In this document: positions 52,368 to 62,567 of the stretch, piece after piece | How positions within the stretch are numbered: the first letter of the stretch is position 1 | Layout of the letters: every line of letters begins with the position of its first letter | Source: RYN-230 sp963711705 | GTDB lineage: Bacteria; Actinomycetota; Actinomycetes; Streptosporangiales; Streptosporangiaceae | Length of the DNA: 64,000 nucleotides | Direction of reading: 5' to 3' | NCBI GenBank assembly: GCA_963711705.1 | Contig: CAVQFM010000014.1 | Coordinates: forward strand, 186,001 to 250,000 | Made by a program: the position numbers and the translations under genes | The notes under the pieces: model-generated | Seen by the model: only the letters and a program-made list of their open reading frames with translations | Told to the model about the DNA's origin: nothing | Databases searched by the model: none

Positions 52368-52768
52368 CGCTCCTATCCGCGCCACTGACCACCCCCCGCC
52401 GCGCGGCCGACAGACCGCGCCGCCGTAGGCCGGCTGTCCCGGTCTAACGCTGCCCCGCCAGCCCGCTCCCCTCCCGGCCCGGATCAGCGCGGTGGGTTTG
52501 CCCCGCCGGTGAGGCAAAACCCACCGCGCTGACCAATCGCAGGTGCTGGCGCCGCGCCGGTGGGGCACCCGGCCTGCCCTGATCTCACTCCCTGTGGGTG
52601 ACGCTTTACTTTAGGCAACTGATTGGCTCGGGCTGACGCATCCCGGGGAGGCATCTTGGCCACCTCCACCGCACGGGGCGGTCCCAGCGGCTCCGGTGCC
52701 GGTGCACGGGCCGCCCCGCCAGCTCCCCGGCGGCCGGGGTGCCAGGCCGGAGATCCGCGGGACAGCGC
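52368..52768. other. 400-base convergent intergenic region
   Basis: Between the convergent geranylgeranyl reductase and L,D-transpeptidase genes. Apart from the large hairpin at 52481-52534, no gene or repeat is supported. Confidence 0.45.
52481..52534. terminator. Long hairpin, probable bidirectional terminator
   Basis: GGATCAGCGCGGTGGGTTTG plus CC pairs with GGCAAAACCCACCGCGCTGACC: about 20 paired bases with one bulge and one mismatch, loop of about 10. It lies between two convergent genes, 114 bases from the reductase stop. Confidence 0.65.
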
Positions 52769-54097
52769 CTAGGACTGCGGCTCGTAGTTGCCCGGCTTGG
52801 CCCCGAGCAGCCGGGAGGTCTCCGGGGTCGCGGTCACCGACGACGGGCTGACGAACGTGCTGCCGGACGGCCCGGCCTGCACGGCCATGCCCAGCGCGCT
52901 GCCCTTGAGCAGCTGCTTCCAGGTCTTGAACCAGACGGTGAAGCCATCGCCCCAGTGGCCTGCGTGCGGGCTGCCGATGACCGTCACCGGGTCCCCGGGC
53001 ACGGCGAGGTTGTAGTACATGGCCGCGTGCTCGGGGGACAGGTTCACGCAGCCATGGCTGACATTGGTGACCCCCTGCTCGCCCACCGACCAGGGGGCGG
53101 AGTGCAGGTAGTCGCCGCTGTAGGTGAACCGCACCGCGTCGTTGACCAGCTCGTTGTACCCGTTGCCGACCATCCGCACCGGATTGCCCTTTTCCAGCGT
53201 GATGTACGTGCCGTTCACGGTGTCCAGGCCGGGCCGGCCGGTGCTGATCGGCCAGTGCCCCCACAGCTTGCCCTTGTAGAAGACGTTCAGGTGGTGCGTC
53301 TTGGTGCTGGCTACCACGATGAGCGAGGGCCCGATGTTGAACGTCTGGGTCAGGTTGGCGGTGAAGTACACGCCCCGGGATGCCTCCAGGCCGGCCAGGT
53401 GGCCGGTGAACGACACCGTGGTACCCGGCGTCCAGTAGTTCATCGGGCGGAAGTACAGGGTCTGGTCGCCGTCCCAGTACCAGGCGCCGGTCACCGGCGT
53501 GGACGTGCGCACCTGGAGTGCCTTCTCCACCGCGGCCTTGTTGGTGACCGGGGAACTGAACGTGAGCCGGATCGGTATGCCCACGCCGTAGCTCTGCTTG
53601 TATCCCTCGAAGATCATCGCGGTGTTGGTCGCGGTGGGGGTCAGCGTGCTGAAGCTGCTGGCCGTGGTGACGGTATGGCCCGCGGAGTCCACCGCGGTGG
53701 CGTGGATCGTGTAGTGCCGCGACGGCTGCAGGGCCCAGGTGCTGCGCCAGGTGGTGCCCGCCTGGTCGAGGGCCCCGCGCACGGTGGCGTGCCCCGCGGT
53801 CACGGTGACGTGCGAGATCTTGTCGCCGCGGGCGGTGACCGTGACGCCCTTAGCCGGGTTGACGTGCCGCTGGCCGTTGCCGGGCGTGATGGCCAGCTGG
53901 CTGGCGGCCGGGGACGCCGACGTGGCCTGGCCAGCCGCGGCCGGTGCCGATCCGCCGCTGGCCGTGGGCGACCCGCTGGAACAGGCGGCGAGCAGCAGGC
54001 CCACCGCGGCGGTGACCGCCGCGAGGACGGCTGGGGACCGGCCCCGCCGCACCGCCCGGGCCCCCCGGTGACTGCTTGCCGTGCCGCTGTGCCGCAC
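52769..54097 (-). CDS. L,D-transpeptidase (Ig-like plus YkuD domains), lipoprotein
   Basis: 442 residues from GTG 54095-54097 behind AGGAGG. Arg-rich start, hydrophobic segment and lipobox LLLAACSSG, then a Ser/Ala/Gly linker. Two bacterial Ig-like domains follow (ITPGNGQRHVNPAKGVTVTA; SYGVGIPIRLTFSSPVTNKA). The YkuD catalytic domain has the site SHGCVNLSPEHA (His348, Cys350). The C-terminal TWKQLLKGSALGMAVQAG is usual for actinobacterial Ldt. It forms 3-3 peptidoglycan cross-links at the outer face of the membrane. Monocistronic. Confidence 0.94.
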   Translation of the reverse strand: MRHSGTASSHRGARAVRRGRSPAVLAAVTAAVGLLLAACSSGSPTASGGSAPAAAGQATSASPAASQLAITPGNGQRHVNPAKGVTVTARGDKISHVTVTAGHATVRGALDQAGTTWRSTWALQPSRHYTIHATAVDSAGHTVTTASSFSTLTPTATNTAMIFEGYKQSYGVGIPIRLTFSSPVTNKAAVEKALQVRTSTPVTGAWYWDGDQTLYFRPMNYWTPGTTVSFTGHLAGLEASRGVYFTANLTQTFNIGPSLIVVASTKTHHLNVFYKGKLWGHWPISTGRPGLDTVNGTYITLEKGNPVRMVGNGYNELVNDAVRFTYSGDYLHSAPWSVGEQGVTNVSHGCVNLSPEHAAMYYNLAVPGDPVTVIGSPHAGHWGDGFTVWFKTWKQLLKGSALGMAVQAGPSGSTFVSPSSVTATPETSRLLGAKPGNYEPQS

Positions 54098-54201
54098 TCC
54101 GCGACCTCCTGTCGCCGCCGCTGCTGACCGTTCCCGCGCGCCCGGCCGTAGCCGGGCAAACCGGCGGCTACCCTGACCACGGCTGGCCTGGCCGCCGGGG
54201 T

Positions 54202-55853
54202 TCACCCGGCTGCGCCCTCCGGTGGCGCGGCATCCTCGCCCGGTGGTTCCGGACGGGGGACGTCACCGGGCTGCGCGCCCACCACTGAGACGGATTTGCC
54301 CCCCGGCGGGTTGCCCTCAAAAGGTACCTGCCCCGGCCGGGAGCGGCGAACCCGGACAATCCACCGGGCCGCGGCGATCAGGGCGATCCCGGCTGCCACC
54401 CACGGGACGACGTCGCCGACCCGGTCGTAGGGGGTCCGGGTGCCCGCCGGGGGCAGCCCGAGCCGGACCACGGTCACCCCCCGCTGGCTCGCGGTCATCC
54501 GGGCCAGCAGCCGCCCCCGCGCGTCGAAGGCCACGGTGTCCCCGGTCAGCGCGGCCTGCACCACCGGGCGGCCGGTCTCCGCGGCCCGCACCGCGGCCAG
54601 CGAGGCGTGCTGGGCCGGCGCCCAGCTCTGCTGGAACGTGGAGTCCGAGGTCTGGTACACGATCAGCTGGGCGCCCAGGTTGGCATCGACCCGGGACATG
54701 TCCGGGAAGGCCGACTCGAAGCAGATCAGCACGCCCAGCGGCAGCGGCGGCCGGCCCGGTCGGTCGCGTGGATCAGGTGGGCGCCGTCCCCGGGCAGCAT
54801 GTTGCTCGGTGCCGCCTTGCTGATGCTGGTCAGCCAGCCCAGCGCGGACCGGAACGGGATGTACTCGCCGAATGGGACCAGCCGGGTCTTGGTGTACGAG
54901 CCCTCGATGCCGGCCGGCCCGATCAGCAGCGCCACCTTGGACTGGCCGTGGCCGGGCAGCGTGGCGTCCTGGTTCAGCAGGATCTGCGCGCCGGTCCGCG
55001 CGGACAGCGCCTTGATCTGGCCGAACAGCGCCGGGTCCAGCTGGATGTCGGTGCCGACGCTGCTCTCCCCCCACACGATCAGGTCCGGGTGGCGCGCGCC
55101 CAGCCCGTCGGACAGCCGCTGGCTGGCCCCTTCCTTCGGGTGCTTGACGTGCTCGATCCCCGGCTGCACCAGGGCCACCGTCACCTGCCGGACGGGCGGC
55201 ACCGCCGCGGTCAGCGCGAAGATGACCGGCCCGGCGGCCAGCGCCACTGCGGCCGCGGCCACGCCCACCAGCCGGCCGGTGAGGCGGGCGGCGGCGATCA
55301 GGATGACGATGCCGGTGTTGGCCGCGACCAGGGCGAAGGTGACCAGCCATACCCCGCCCACCGAGGCCAGCCCGAGCACCGCCGGGTGCTGCCACTGGCT
55401 GGTGCCCAGCACCGCCCACGGCCCGCCGAACCCCTGCCAGGACCGGGCCCACTCGGTGAGCAGCCAGCAGCTCGGCACCACCAGCAGCGCGGCCAGCGCG
55501 GCCCGCACGCTGGGCCGGCCGTGCAGCAGGGCCCAGATGGCCAGGCCGAACCCGGTCCACAGCGCGCCCAGCACCGCCGCCACCAGCAGCAGGGCCGGGC
55601 CGATGTTGGGGATCAGCCAGTACATCGCGGCCAGCAGGTAGCCCGCCCCCAGCCACCAGCCGCGCACCGCGGCCTCCCGGGCGCCGGGCGCCGCGCGGAT
55701 GATCAGCATCCCGGGTACCAGCCCGCACCAGCCGAGGAACTCCAGGTTCAGCCCGGGGAAGGCCAGGATGGGCAGCCCGCCCGCGGCCAGCGCCGCCCAC
55801 CGGGCGGGCCGGGTGAGCGCCCGCCACACTGCTGCGCTGCGCCGTGCGGCCAT
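54202..55853 (-). CDS. lnt: Apolipoprotein N-acyltransferase (1), frameshifted
   Basis: About 550 residues from ATG 55851-55853. Six to eight membrane helices (WAALAAGGLPILAFPGLNLE onwards), then the periplasmic nitrilase domain: Glu in TKTRLVPFGEYIPFRSALGW, Lys region YTKTR, Cys in LGVLICFESAFPDMSR, and a last helix (VVPWVAAGIALIAAARWIV). One missing base near 54750, opposite in sign to most other shifts here, separates ATDRAGR from PLPLGVLICFESA. It adds the third acyl chain to lipoproteins. A homologue lies immediately upstream on the same strand. Confidence 0.9.
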
Positions 55854-55916
55854 GACCTCAATTGTCGGCCCAAACCGCAGCCGCGCGCCCGCCGGGGCCG
55901 ATCCGGTACCCGGGCG

Positions 55917-57789
55917 TTACTGACCGGGCGCGCTGCCGCCGCGCCGGGCCTGCCGTACCGCACCGGCGGAAGCCCAGGCCAGCGCCGCGATGGCCAGCGC
56001 GGTGAGCACCGCCTCCGGCCAGCCGCCGAGCCGGTCGGCCAGGCTGGTGCTGGTGTGCAGCGGGACCCGCGCCTCCAGCTCGGCGCGCTGCCACAAGCCG
56101 CTGTGCGTGAGCACCGCGCCGTCCGGGGCGATGATCGCGCTCTCCCCGGTGGTGGACGCGTACACCACGCCCCGGTTGGACGTGATGGCCTGGATCCGGG
56201 CCATGGCCACCTGCTGGGTGGATTCGCCGGACTGGCCATCCACTTCGAACGTCGCGTCATTGGACTGCAGCGCGAGCAGGTTCGCCCCGGCCGCCACCTC
56301 CGAGCGGACCAGGCCGTCGAAGCCGATCTCGTAGCAGATCACGTCGCCGAGCCGGACCTTGCCCAGCCGGAACACCACCGGCCGGTCACCAGCGGTGAAA
56401 TTCACCGGCTGGAGGCTGGTCAGCGACGTGATATGCGACAGCAGGCCGCGGAACGGGATGTATTCGCCGAACGGGACCAGCTGGCGCTTGATGTAGCTGG
56501 CGACCGGGCCCCGGCCGGGCAGCCACAGCTGCCCGGCGTTGCGCAGCGGGTTGGCCAGCAGCGCGCCGACCAGGACCGGCCGGTGCACCGCGGCGACCGC
56601 GGACGCGATCGTGGCGTAGATCGCCGGGTACTCGGCCGGGTCCAGGTCGGTGGAGTTCTCCGGCCAGACCACCACGTCCGGGGCGGGCCGAGCCCCCGCG
56701 GCCACCTGTGCGGCCAGGGCCTTGGTCGCGGTGGCATGGTTCTGGGTGACCGCGCTGGCGCGCAGCAGGTCGGGCAGGCTCCGGGCGTGCGGCACGTTGC
56801 CCTGGATGGCGGCCACGACCGCGCTGCGGCTGCCCGGCCCGGCCTGGTCCACCGGCAGCAGCGGGCCGGCCAGCGCCAGCGCGGCCACCGCGGCCAGCAC
56901 CAGCGCGCTGATAGCGGGGCGGCGCCAGCCCGCCGCGGTCTGGGGTCTGGTGCCGTCCGGCGGGGTGCCGTCCGGCCGGGTGCCGCCTGTCGGTCCGGGC
57001 GCCCTGTGGCCCGGTGCCCTGTGGCCCGGTGGCCTGTGGCCCGGTGGCCTGTGGCCCGGTGCCCTGTGGCCCGGTGCCCTGTGATCCGGTACCCAGTGCC
57101 TTGGTGCCCAGTGCCCTGGCCGCCGGTGGTCCGTTGCCCGAGGACCCGGCGGCCGGTAGCTCAGCGGCCGGGCGCCGCAGGCCGCGCAGCACCGCCCACG
57201 CCGCAGTGGCCCCGGTCAGCGCGACCAGGAAGGTCAGCAGGGGCGGGCCGCCGATCGCGGCCCAGTGCGCGGCGGGCGAGCCCGCCTGGCTCATCGCCAG
57301 CCGGCCCCACGGGAACGCGTACGGCCAGCGGGCCCGCATGGCCTCGGCCGCCACCCACCAGGCGGCCACCGCCACCGGCCAGCCCGGCAGCCGGAGCAGC
57401 AGCCGCTGGCCGATGGCCAGCACCCCGAAGATCACCGCCTCGGCCACGGCCAGCGCGATCCACGCGTACCAGGCCACGTTGACCAGCCAGGAGATCAGCG
57501 GCACGAAGAACGCGAGGCCGAAGAGCAGGCCAAGGCCGAACGCGGTCCGCAGCCGCTGCGCCTGCAGCGCCACCACCAGCAGCGCGGGGCCGACGGCGGC
57601 CAGCGGCCAGAACCCTATCGGCGGGAACGCGCCCACCAGGGCCAGGCCGCCCGCGGTCGCGGCCAGCAGGGCCCAGCCCAGCCGCAGCCGCGCTGGCCCG
57701 GCCGGGGCCGGCCGGGCCACCACGGGCCGGGCCCGGCCCGCGCTGGCCACCGCGCCACGATGGCTGGCCATCCCCGGGTTGCGCTGCAT
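55917..57789 (-). CDS. lnt: Apolipoprotein N-acyltransferase (2) with coding minisatellite, frameshifted
   Basis: About 623 residues from ATG 57787-57789 (57769-57771 is an alternative). N-terminal helices GWALLAATAGGLALVGAFPP; the nitrilase domain has WPENSTDLDP, IKRQLVPFGEYIPFRGLL, GDVICYEIGFDGLVRSEV and SNRGVVYASTTGESAII. Between two membrane helices a Gly/Pro/Gln/Thr linker is encoded by 15-base tandem repeats (57001-57120, weaker at 56950-56994). One extra base near 57000 shifts the frame at the repeat border; the corrected linker reads PGPTGGTRPDGTPPDGTRPQ before TAAGWRRPAISALVLAAV. Paralogue of the adjacent gene, 63 bases apart. Confidence 0.88.
57001..57120. repeat. 15-base coding minisatellite inside lnt (2)
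   Basis: Eight tandem units. The first six are GCCCTGTGGCCCGGT with one or two substitutions (57001-57090), and the last two are more degenerate. They encode a TGPQG-type pentapeptide on the minus strand. A second 15-base array (GTGCCGTCCGGCGGG-like, three units) is at 56950-56994. Confidence 0.9.
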
Positions 57790-58064
57790 ACCGCGAGCGT
57801 AGCCGCACATTGTTTCGCCAGAATCGCGACTCTTCAGCGTGATACTCGTCACTGGCTGATCCGGCCCCCACGGCCAGCCCCAGCCCGGGATCGGCCCACA
57901 CGTCCCCGGCCAGCCCCGGCGGCCTGAGCGTCAGCGCCGGCCCGTTCGGGGTCTGCCTCTCCGGGTAGCCTGCCTGCGGATGACAGGAGGTGGGCAGCGG
58001 TGAGCCGCCGCGGCTGGATGCTCTGCACGCCGATGAGCGTGCTGTGGGGCGTGCCCGGCCTGCC

Positions 58065-59246
58065 ATGACCAGCGAGGCGGCCCTGGCCGCGCTGCTGTCC
58101 CCGGCCGGCGCCGAGCTGCTCGGCTATCTGGCCGGCCAGGAGGTCACCCCGCGGACCGCGCTGGCCCTGGGCACCCGGCTGCGCGCGCAGTACCCAGCCG
58201 ACCTGGTCGCCGCGGCCCTGGCCCAGCACGAGCTGCGGCTCGCGGCCCGGGACAAGTTCAGCCGGGCGATGCAGATGTTCTTCACCCGCGACGGCCTGGA
58301 GCAGGCTTCGGCTGAGGTGGTGGCCCGGCACCGCGCCGCCCGGTACGCGGGCGCGGTGGCCGGCCGCGGCCTGGTCGCCGACCTGTGCTGCGGGATCGGC
58401 GGCGACCTCATCGCGCTGGCCGCCGGCCACCCGGTGCGGGCGGTGGACCGGGACCCGGTCCACCTGCGGATGGCCCTGGCCAACGCGGCCGTCTACGGGG
58501 TGGCCGGCCAGGTGCAAGCCGAGCAGCAGGACGTCCGGCTGGCCCGGCTGACCGGGGTCGAGGCCGCGTTCATCGACCCGGCCCGGCGGGCCAGCGGGCG
58601 CCGGCTCCGCCCGGACGCGGCCGACCCGCCGCTGGACTGGTGCCTCCAGCTGGCCGAGCAGCTTCCCCGTCTCGGCATCAAGACCGCACCGGGCCTGGCC
58701 CATGACGCGGTGCCACCCGGCTGGGAACTGGAGTTCATCGCGGTGGGCCGGGACCTGAAGGAAGCCGTGGCCTGGTCGCCGGCCCTGGCGCAGTCCGCCA
58801 CCCGGGCCACCGTGCTGCCCGGTGGCCATACCTTGGTGCCGCAGCCCGGCCCACCGGTCCCGGTGCGGCCGCCCGGTGACTTCCTGCTCGACCCCAGCCC
58901 GGCGGTCACCCGGGCCGGCCTGGTCGCGGAGCTGGCCCGGGCGGTCGGCGGCTGGCAGATCGACCGGCAGATCGCGTTCCTGTGCACGCCCAGCCCGGTG
59001 CACACCCCGTTCGCGCGCACCCTGCGGGTGATCGACTCGGCCCCGTGGCGGCAGCGGCAGCTGCCTGCCCGGCTGCGCAGGCTGGACATCGGTGCAGTGG
59101 ATATCCGCCGCCGGGGCCTGGCCGGCGACGTGGACCAGCTGCGCCGGCAGCTGAAGCTGTCCGGGCAGCGCCCGGCCACCCTGGTGATGACCCGGGTGGC
59201 CGGCCAGCCGTGGGGCCTGGTCTGCGTGGACGTGCCCGCAGCGTGA
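58065..59246 (+). CDS. SAM-dependent methyltransferase with THUMP-like C-terminal domain
   Basis: 393 residues from ATG 58065. Helical N-terminus (LLSPAGAELLGYLAGQEVTP), a class I methyltransferase core with motif I LVADLCCGIGGDLIALAAGH, VRAVDRDPVHLRMALANAAV and FIDPARRASGRRL (DPxR), then a C-terminal THUMP-like domain (about 310-393). The DPxR motif and THUMP-like end suggest an RNA substrate, but the family is uncharacterised. It precedes serS by 52 bases on the same strand and may share a transcript. Confidence 0.85.
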   Translation: MTSEAALAALLSPAGAELLGYLAGQEVTPRTALALGTRLRAQYPADLVAAALAQHELRLAARDKFSRAMQMFFTRDGLEQASAEVVARHRAARYAGAVAGRGLVADLCCGIGGDLIALAAGHPVRAVDRDPVHLRMALANAAVYGVAGQVQAEQQDVRLARLTGVEAAFIDPARRASGRRLRPDAADPPLDWCLQLAEQLPRLGIKTAPGLAHDAVPPGWELEFIAVGRDLKEAVAWSPALAQSATRATVLPGGHTLVPQPGPPVPVRPPGDFLLDPSPAVTRAGLVAELARAVGGWQIDRQIAFLCTPSPVHTPFARTLRVIDSAPWRQRQLPARLRRLDIGAVDIRRRGLAGDVDQLRRQLKLSGQRPATLVMTRVAGQPWGLVCVDVPAA

Positions 59247-59298
59247 GCCGGGGAATTGCGGCGGTGGGTGGCGCTGCGCACCCACTAGACTCGCCCAG

Positions 59299-60549
59299 GT
59301 GATTGACCTGAGGGCCGCGCGCCACGAGCCAGACCGCTACCGGGCGGCACTGGCCCGCCGGGGTGCCGACGCTGACTTCGATGCCCTGCTCGCCGCCGAC
59401 CAGCGGTGGCGTGAGCTGACCGAGCGCGCCGAGAAGCTGCGCGCGGCGCAGAGACGATCCTCCCGGGGGGCCCCGCCCAGCCCCGAGGAGATCGCCGAGC
59501 TGCGCCAGCTGCGCAAGGAACTCGACGCCGCCGAGACCGAGCAGGCCGAGGCCGAGCAGGTGCGGCAGGCGCTGCTGGCCCGGATTCCCAACCTGCCTGA
59601 CCCCACCGCCGCGGACGGGATGGCTGAGGAAGACTCGGTCGCCATCCGCACCTGGGGTGAGCGGCCGTCGCCGCGCTTCCCGGTCAAGGACGCCGCCGAC
59701 CTGGGCTCGCCGCGCGGCTGGATCGACATGGCCCGCGGGGCCCGGCTGTCGGGTTCCCGGTTCGCCTACCGGATCGGCGACGTGGCGCTGACCGAGATGG
59801 CGCTGTACCGGTTCGTGCTGGACCGGCTGGGCGGCCAGGGGTTCCTGGCCGTGCTGCCGCCGGTGCTGGTCGGTGAGCGGGCCATGTACGGCACCGGGTT
59901 CCTGCCGACCGAGGAATCCAACCTGTACCACCTGGAGCGGGACAACCTGTACCTGACCGGCACCTCGGAAGTGGCCCTGGCCGGCCTGCACACCGACGAG
60001 CGGCTGGAAGAAAGTGACCTGCCCGCCAAGTACGCCGCGTTCAGCACGAACTTCCGCCGCGAGGCGGGCGCGGCGGGCAAGGACACCAAGGGCATGTTCC
60101 GGGTGCACCAGTTCGACAAGGTCGAGATGTACGTCTACTGCGTGCCCGAGCAGTCCGCCGAGTTCCACGAGCAGCTGCTGGCCTACGAGGAGGAGATCGT
60201 CCAGGCACTGGGCCTGCCCTACCGGGTGATGAACATCGCCGTGGGCGACCTCGGCGCGCCCGCGGCCAAGAAGTACGACATCGAGGCGTGGTTCCCGGCC
60301 CAGCAGCGCTACCGGGAGATCACCTCTTGCTCGAACACCACGGACTACCAGGCCCGGCGGCTCAACATCCGGTTCCGCCGCGACGGCAAGCTGGAGTTCG
60401 CGCACACCCTCAACGGGACTGGCGCCACCGCCCGGTCGCTGTTGTCCATCATGGAGAACTTCCAGGACGAGCGGGGCACGGTAGCCGTGCCCGAGGTGCT
60501 GCGCGGCTACGGCGCGCCCGCCACGATCGGCACGCCACCGCCGGACTGA
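59299..60549 (+). CDS. serS: Seryl-tRNA synthetase
   Basis: 416 residues from GTG 59299. N-terminal coiled-coil arm that grips the long variable arm of tRNA-Ser (about 30-105; EEIAELRQLRKELDAAETEQ). Class II catalytic core with motif 1 RLGGQGFLAVLPPVLVGERA, motif 2 FSTNFRREAGAAGKDTKGMF then RVHQFDKVE, and motif 3 HTLNGTGATARSLLSIMEN. Cytoplasmic and essential. No upstream T-box was seen. Confidence 0.97.
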   Translation: MIDLRAARHEPDRYRAALARRGADADFDALLAADQRWRELTERAEKLRAAQRRSSRGAPPSPEEIAELRQLRKELDAAETEQAEAEQVRQALLARIPNLPDPTAADGMAEEDSVAIRTWGERPSPRFPVKDAADLGSPRGWIDMARGARLSGSRFAYRIGDVALTEMALYRFVLDRLGGQGFLAVLPPVLVGERAMYGTGFLPTEESNLYHLERDNLYLTGTSEVALAGLHTDERLEESDLPAKYAAFSTNFRREAGAAGKDTKGMFRVHQFDKVEMYVYCVPEQSAEFHEQLLAYEEEIVQALGLPYRVMNIAVGDLGAPAAKKYDIEAWFPAQQRYREITSCSNTTDYQARRLNIRFRRDGKLEFAHTLNGTGATARSLLSIMENFQDERGTVAVPEVLRGYGAPATIGTPPPD

Positions 60550-60663
60550 GCGCCACCGCCGGACTGGGCGGCTACTGCCCGGCTGAGCGGCCACCGCCCG
60601 GGCAGGGCAGCCAGGGTCAGCCGGGTCAGGCAGCTGGGTCAGCCAGGCCAGGGTCAGCCGGGG

Positions 60664-62292
60664 TCAGCCGGGCTGGCCGCCCTTGAGCACGCCGAGCAGC
60701 GCGGTCCCGTCCGGCGAGCCGAGCCCGGTGCACGCGTCCCAGCCCGGGCCCGCGGCGTAGGCGCCGTTGCTGCCGCTGGTGATATCGCGGAACCCGGCCG
60801 GGCTCTGGCCCGCGGTGACCCCCGCGTACAGCAGCGGCTGCAGCAGGCCGAACGGCTTGCCGGTGGACTGGGCCAGACGGCAGACCAGCGCCGCCCACAG
60901 CGGGGCCACCGCACTCGTGCCGCCCACCACCATGCGCTGCCCGTCCACCAGCACCTGGTAGCCGGTGGCCGGGTCGGCACAGCCGGCCACGTCGGGTACG
61001 CCCCGGCCGGTGCCGCCGGCCGCCCCGGCCCGGTCCGGCACCCCGGCCGTGGCCTGCCAGGACGGCACGCCGAACGTATCGCTCACCCCGCCGCCGGTGG
61101 CGCCGCGGCCCGGCCCGTCGTTCCACACCGTCTCCGCGCTGATCACCCCGGTCGCGGTGTCGCCTTGCAGGCTGGTGCCGCCGCAGGCCAGCACGTGCGG
61201 GCTGGACGCCGGGAAGTCGGCGTGGGAGGCCCCGTCGGACTGCCCGTCGCTGCTGCCGTTGTCGCCCGCCGCGGCGCACACCGTCACGCCGAGCGCGGCG
61301 CCGTCCGCGATGGCCGCGTCCAGGGCCGAGCGGGCCTGCGCCGTCCACGAGTCCTCGGACTGGCCCCAGCTGATGCTGACCACGGTGGGCGTGGGGCTGG
61401 CGTGCACCGCGGTGGTCACCGCGTCGACGAACCCCTGGTCGGTATTGGGCGCGAAGTACACCACCTGCGCCGCCCCCGGCGCCACCGCGCCCGCGACCTC
61501 GACGTCCAGCAGCACTTCCCCGTCGTCCCCGTTGGGGTCCTGGCCGGGCTGGTTGGCGGCGCCGTCCACGCCGGCCGCGGTGACCTGGGGGACCGGGAGG
61601 CTCAGCCCGGCGAAGTAGGGATCGAGGTCACTGGCGGCGAAGCCACCGCCCAGCTCGATGATCGCCATGGTCTGGCCGGTCCCGTCGGTGCCCGCCGGGA
61701 ACTGGTAGAACGCAGCCACCTCGGGCGGGGTGTACGACGTCTGCGCGGCGGGAGGCGCGGCGCCGGGGCCGGCCGCGGCGCGCGCCCCGGCCGACGGGGC
61801 CCGGCGGAACTGCGGGCGGGCCTGCGGCCGGTCGTCCAGGCCCAGCACGGCCAGCACGATCCCGGCCAGTTCGGCGGGCACCTGCAGCGCCCCCTCCCGG
61901 TACCGGTGCACGACCGGCGGCTGCCCGGCCACCGGGTGCGGGCTGCGGGCCAGCCGCAGCTCAGCGCCGAAGGTCTGGGACAGGCTGGCCAGCGTCCCGG
62001 CCACCTTCACCCGCCGCGCGCCGGTGTCGGCCTCGGTGATGGCCAGACCGCGGGCGGCCAGCGCGGCACGCAGCGACTCCATGTCGGCCGGGTCGATGCC
62101 GTGCTGCTCGGCGAGTTCGTCCCGGCTTATCGTGGCCGGTCCCTCGACCAGTGCCCGGGGCAGCGGCGCGCGGCGGCGGATGATCAGCGTGATCTCGATC
62201 CGCTGCGCGCCGTCCACCGGCCCCGCGTCCGCCGCCGACGGCAGCGCGGTCCGCTCGCTGCCCGGCAATGGCACAAAGGAATCACTGGTCAT
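60664..62292 (-). CDS. S53-family serine-carboxyl peptidase (sedolisin/kumamolisin-like)
   Basis: 542 residues from ATG 62290-62292 behind GGGAGCAGATC. An N-terminal activation prodomain (about 1-175; RIEITLIIRRRAPLPRALVE) ends before SYTPPEVAAFYQFPAGTDGT. In the catalytic domain GEVLLDVEVAGAVAPGA supplies the Glu/Asp pair, AAAGDNGSSDG the oxyanion Asp, and VVGGTSAVAPLWAALVC the nucleophilic Ser. The C-terminal Ca2+ site is GFRDITSGSNGAYAAGPGWD. No classical signal peptide is present, as in kumamolisins. Acid endopeptidase, probably self-processed. Preceded by degenerate 15-base repeats at 62335-62400. Confidence 0.93.
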   Translation of the reverse strand: MTSDSFVPLPGSERTALPSAADAGPVDGAQRIEITLIIRRRAPLPRALVEGPATISRDELAEQHGIDPADMESLRAALAARGLAITEADTGARRVKVAGTLASLSQTFGAELRLARSPHPVAGQPPVVHRYREGALQVPAELAGIVLAVLGLDDRPQARPQFRRAPSAGARAAAGPGAAPPAAQTSYTPPEVAAFYQFPAGTDGTGQTMAIIELGGGFAASDLDPYFAGLSLPVPQVTAAGVDGAANQPGQDPNGDDGEVLLDVEVAGAVAPGAAQVVYFAPNTDQGFVDAVTTAVHASPTPTVVSISWGQSEDSWTAQARSALDAAIADGAALGVTVCAAAGDNGSSDGQSDGASHADFPASSPHVLACGGTSLQGDTATGVISAETVWNDGPGRGATGGGVSDTFGVPSWQATAGVPDRAGAAGGTGRGVPDVAGCADPATGYQVLVDGQRMVVGGTSAVAPLWAALVCRLAQSTGKPFGLLQPLLYAGVTAGQSPAGFRDITSGSNGAYAAGPGWDACTGLGSPDGTALLGVLKGGQPG

Positions 62293-62503
62293 GATCTGCT
62301 CCCGCCCCGGTTAGGCCTGGTCCCGCTGGCACCGCGCTAACTGGCACCGCGCTAACTGGCGCCGCGTCCGGCTGGCACCGCGTCCGGCTGGCACGCGTCC
62401 CGCTGGTACCGCCTCGCTCACCTGCCGCCCCAATTATGTCGCCCGCCGCCGCCGGGCGGGGCTATTCGGCGGCGCCGGAATTGCCCATTGCCCGGATAAC
62501 AGG

Positions 62504-62535
62504 AAGCGGGGACGGCCCGGAAGCCGTCCCCGCTT
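62504..62535 (-). terminator. Hairpin terminator of the small membrane protein gene
   Basis: AAGCGGGGACGGC and GCCGTCCCCGCTT form a perfect 13-bp stem with a six-base loop, 33 bases after the minus-strand stop at 62568. Confidence 0.85.
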
Positions 62536-62567
62536 GCGCACGGGTAATCAGGGGAAATCAGGGATGA

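Noticed and set aside
57001..57120. CRISPR-like array
   Set aside because: Units are 15 bases, directly adjacent without spacers, and lie inside a coding sequence; it is a minisatellite.
54222..57482. Very long (1,086-codon) plus-strand open frame
   Set aside because: It is antisense to the two N-acyltransferase genes, Arg/Pro-rich, without domains; a typical shadow frame in very GC-rich DNA.
59247..59298. T-box or other tRNA-responsive leader before serS
   Set aside because: Only 52 bases separate the genes and no T-box sequence or antiterminator pair is visible.
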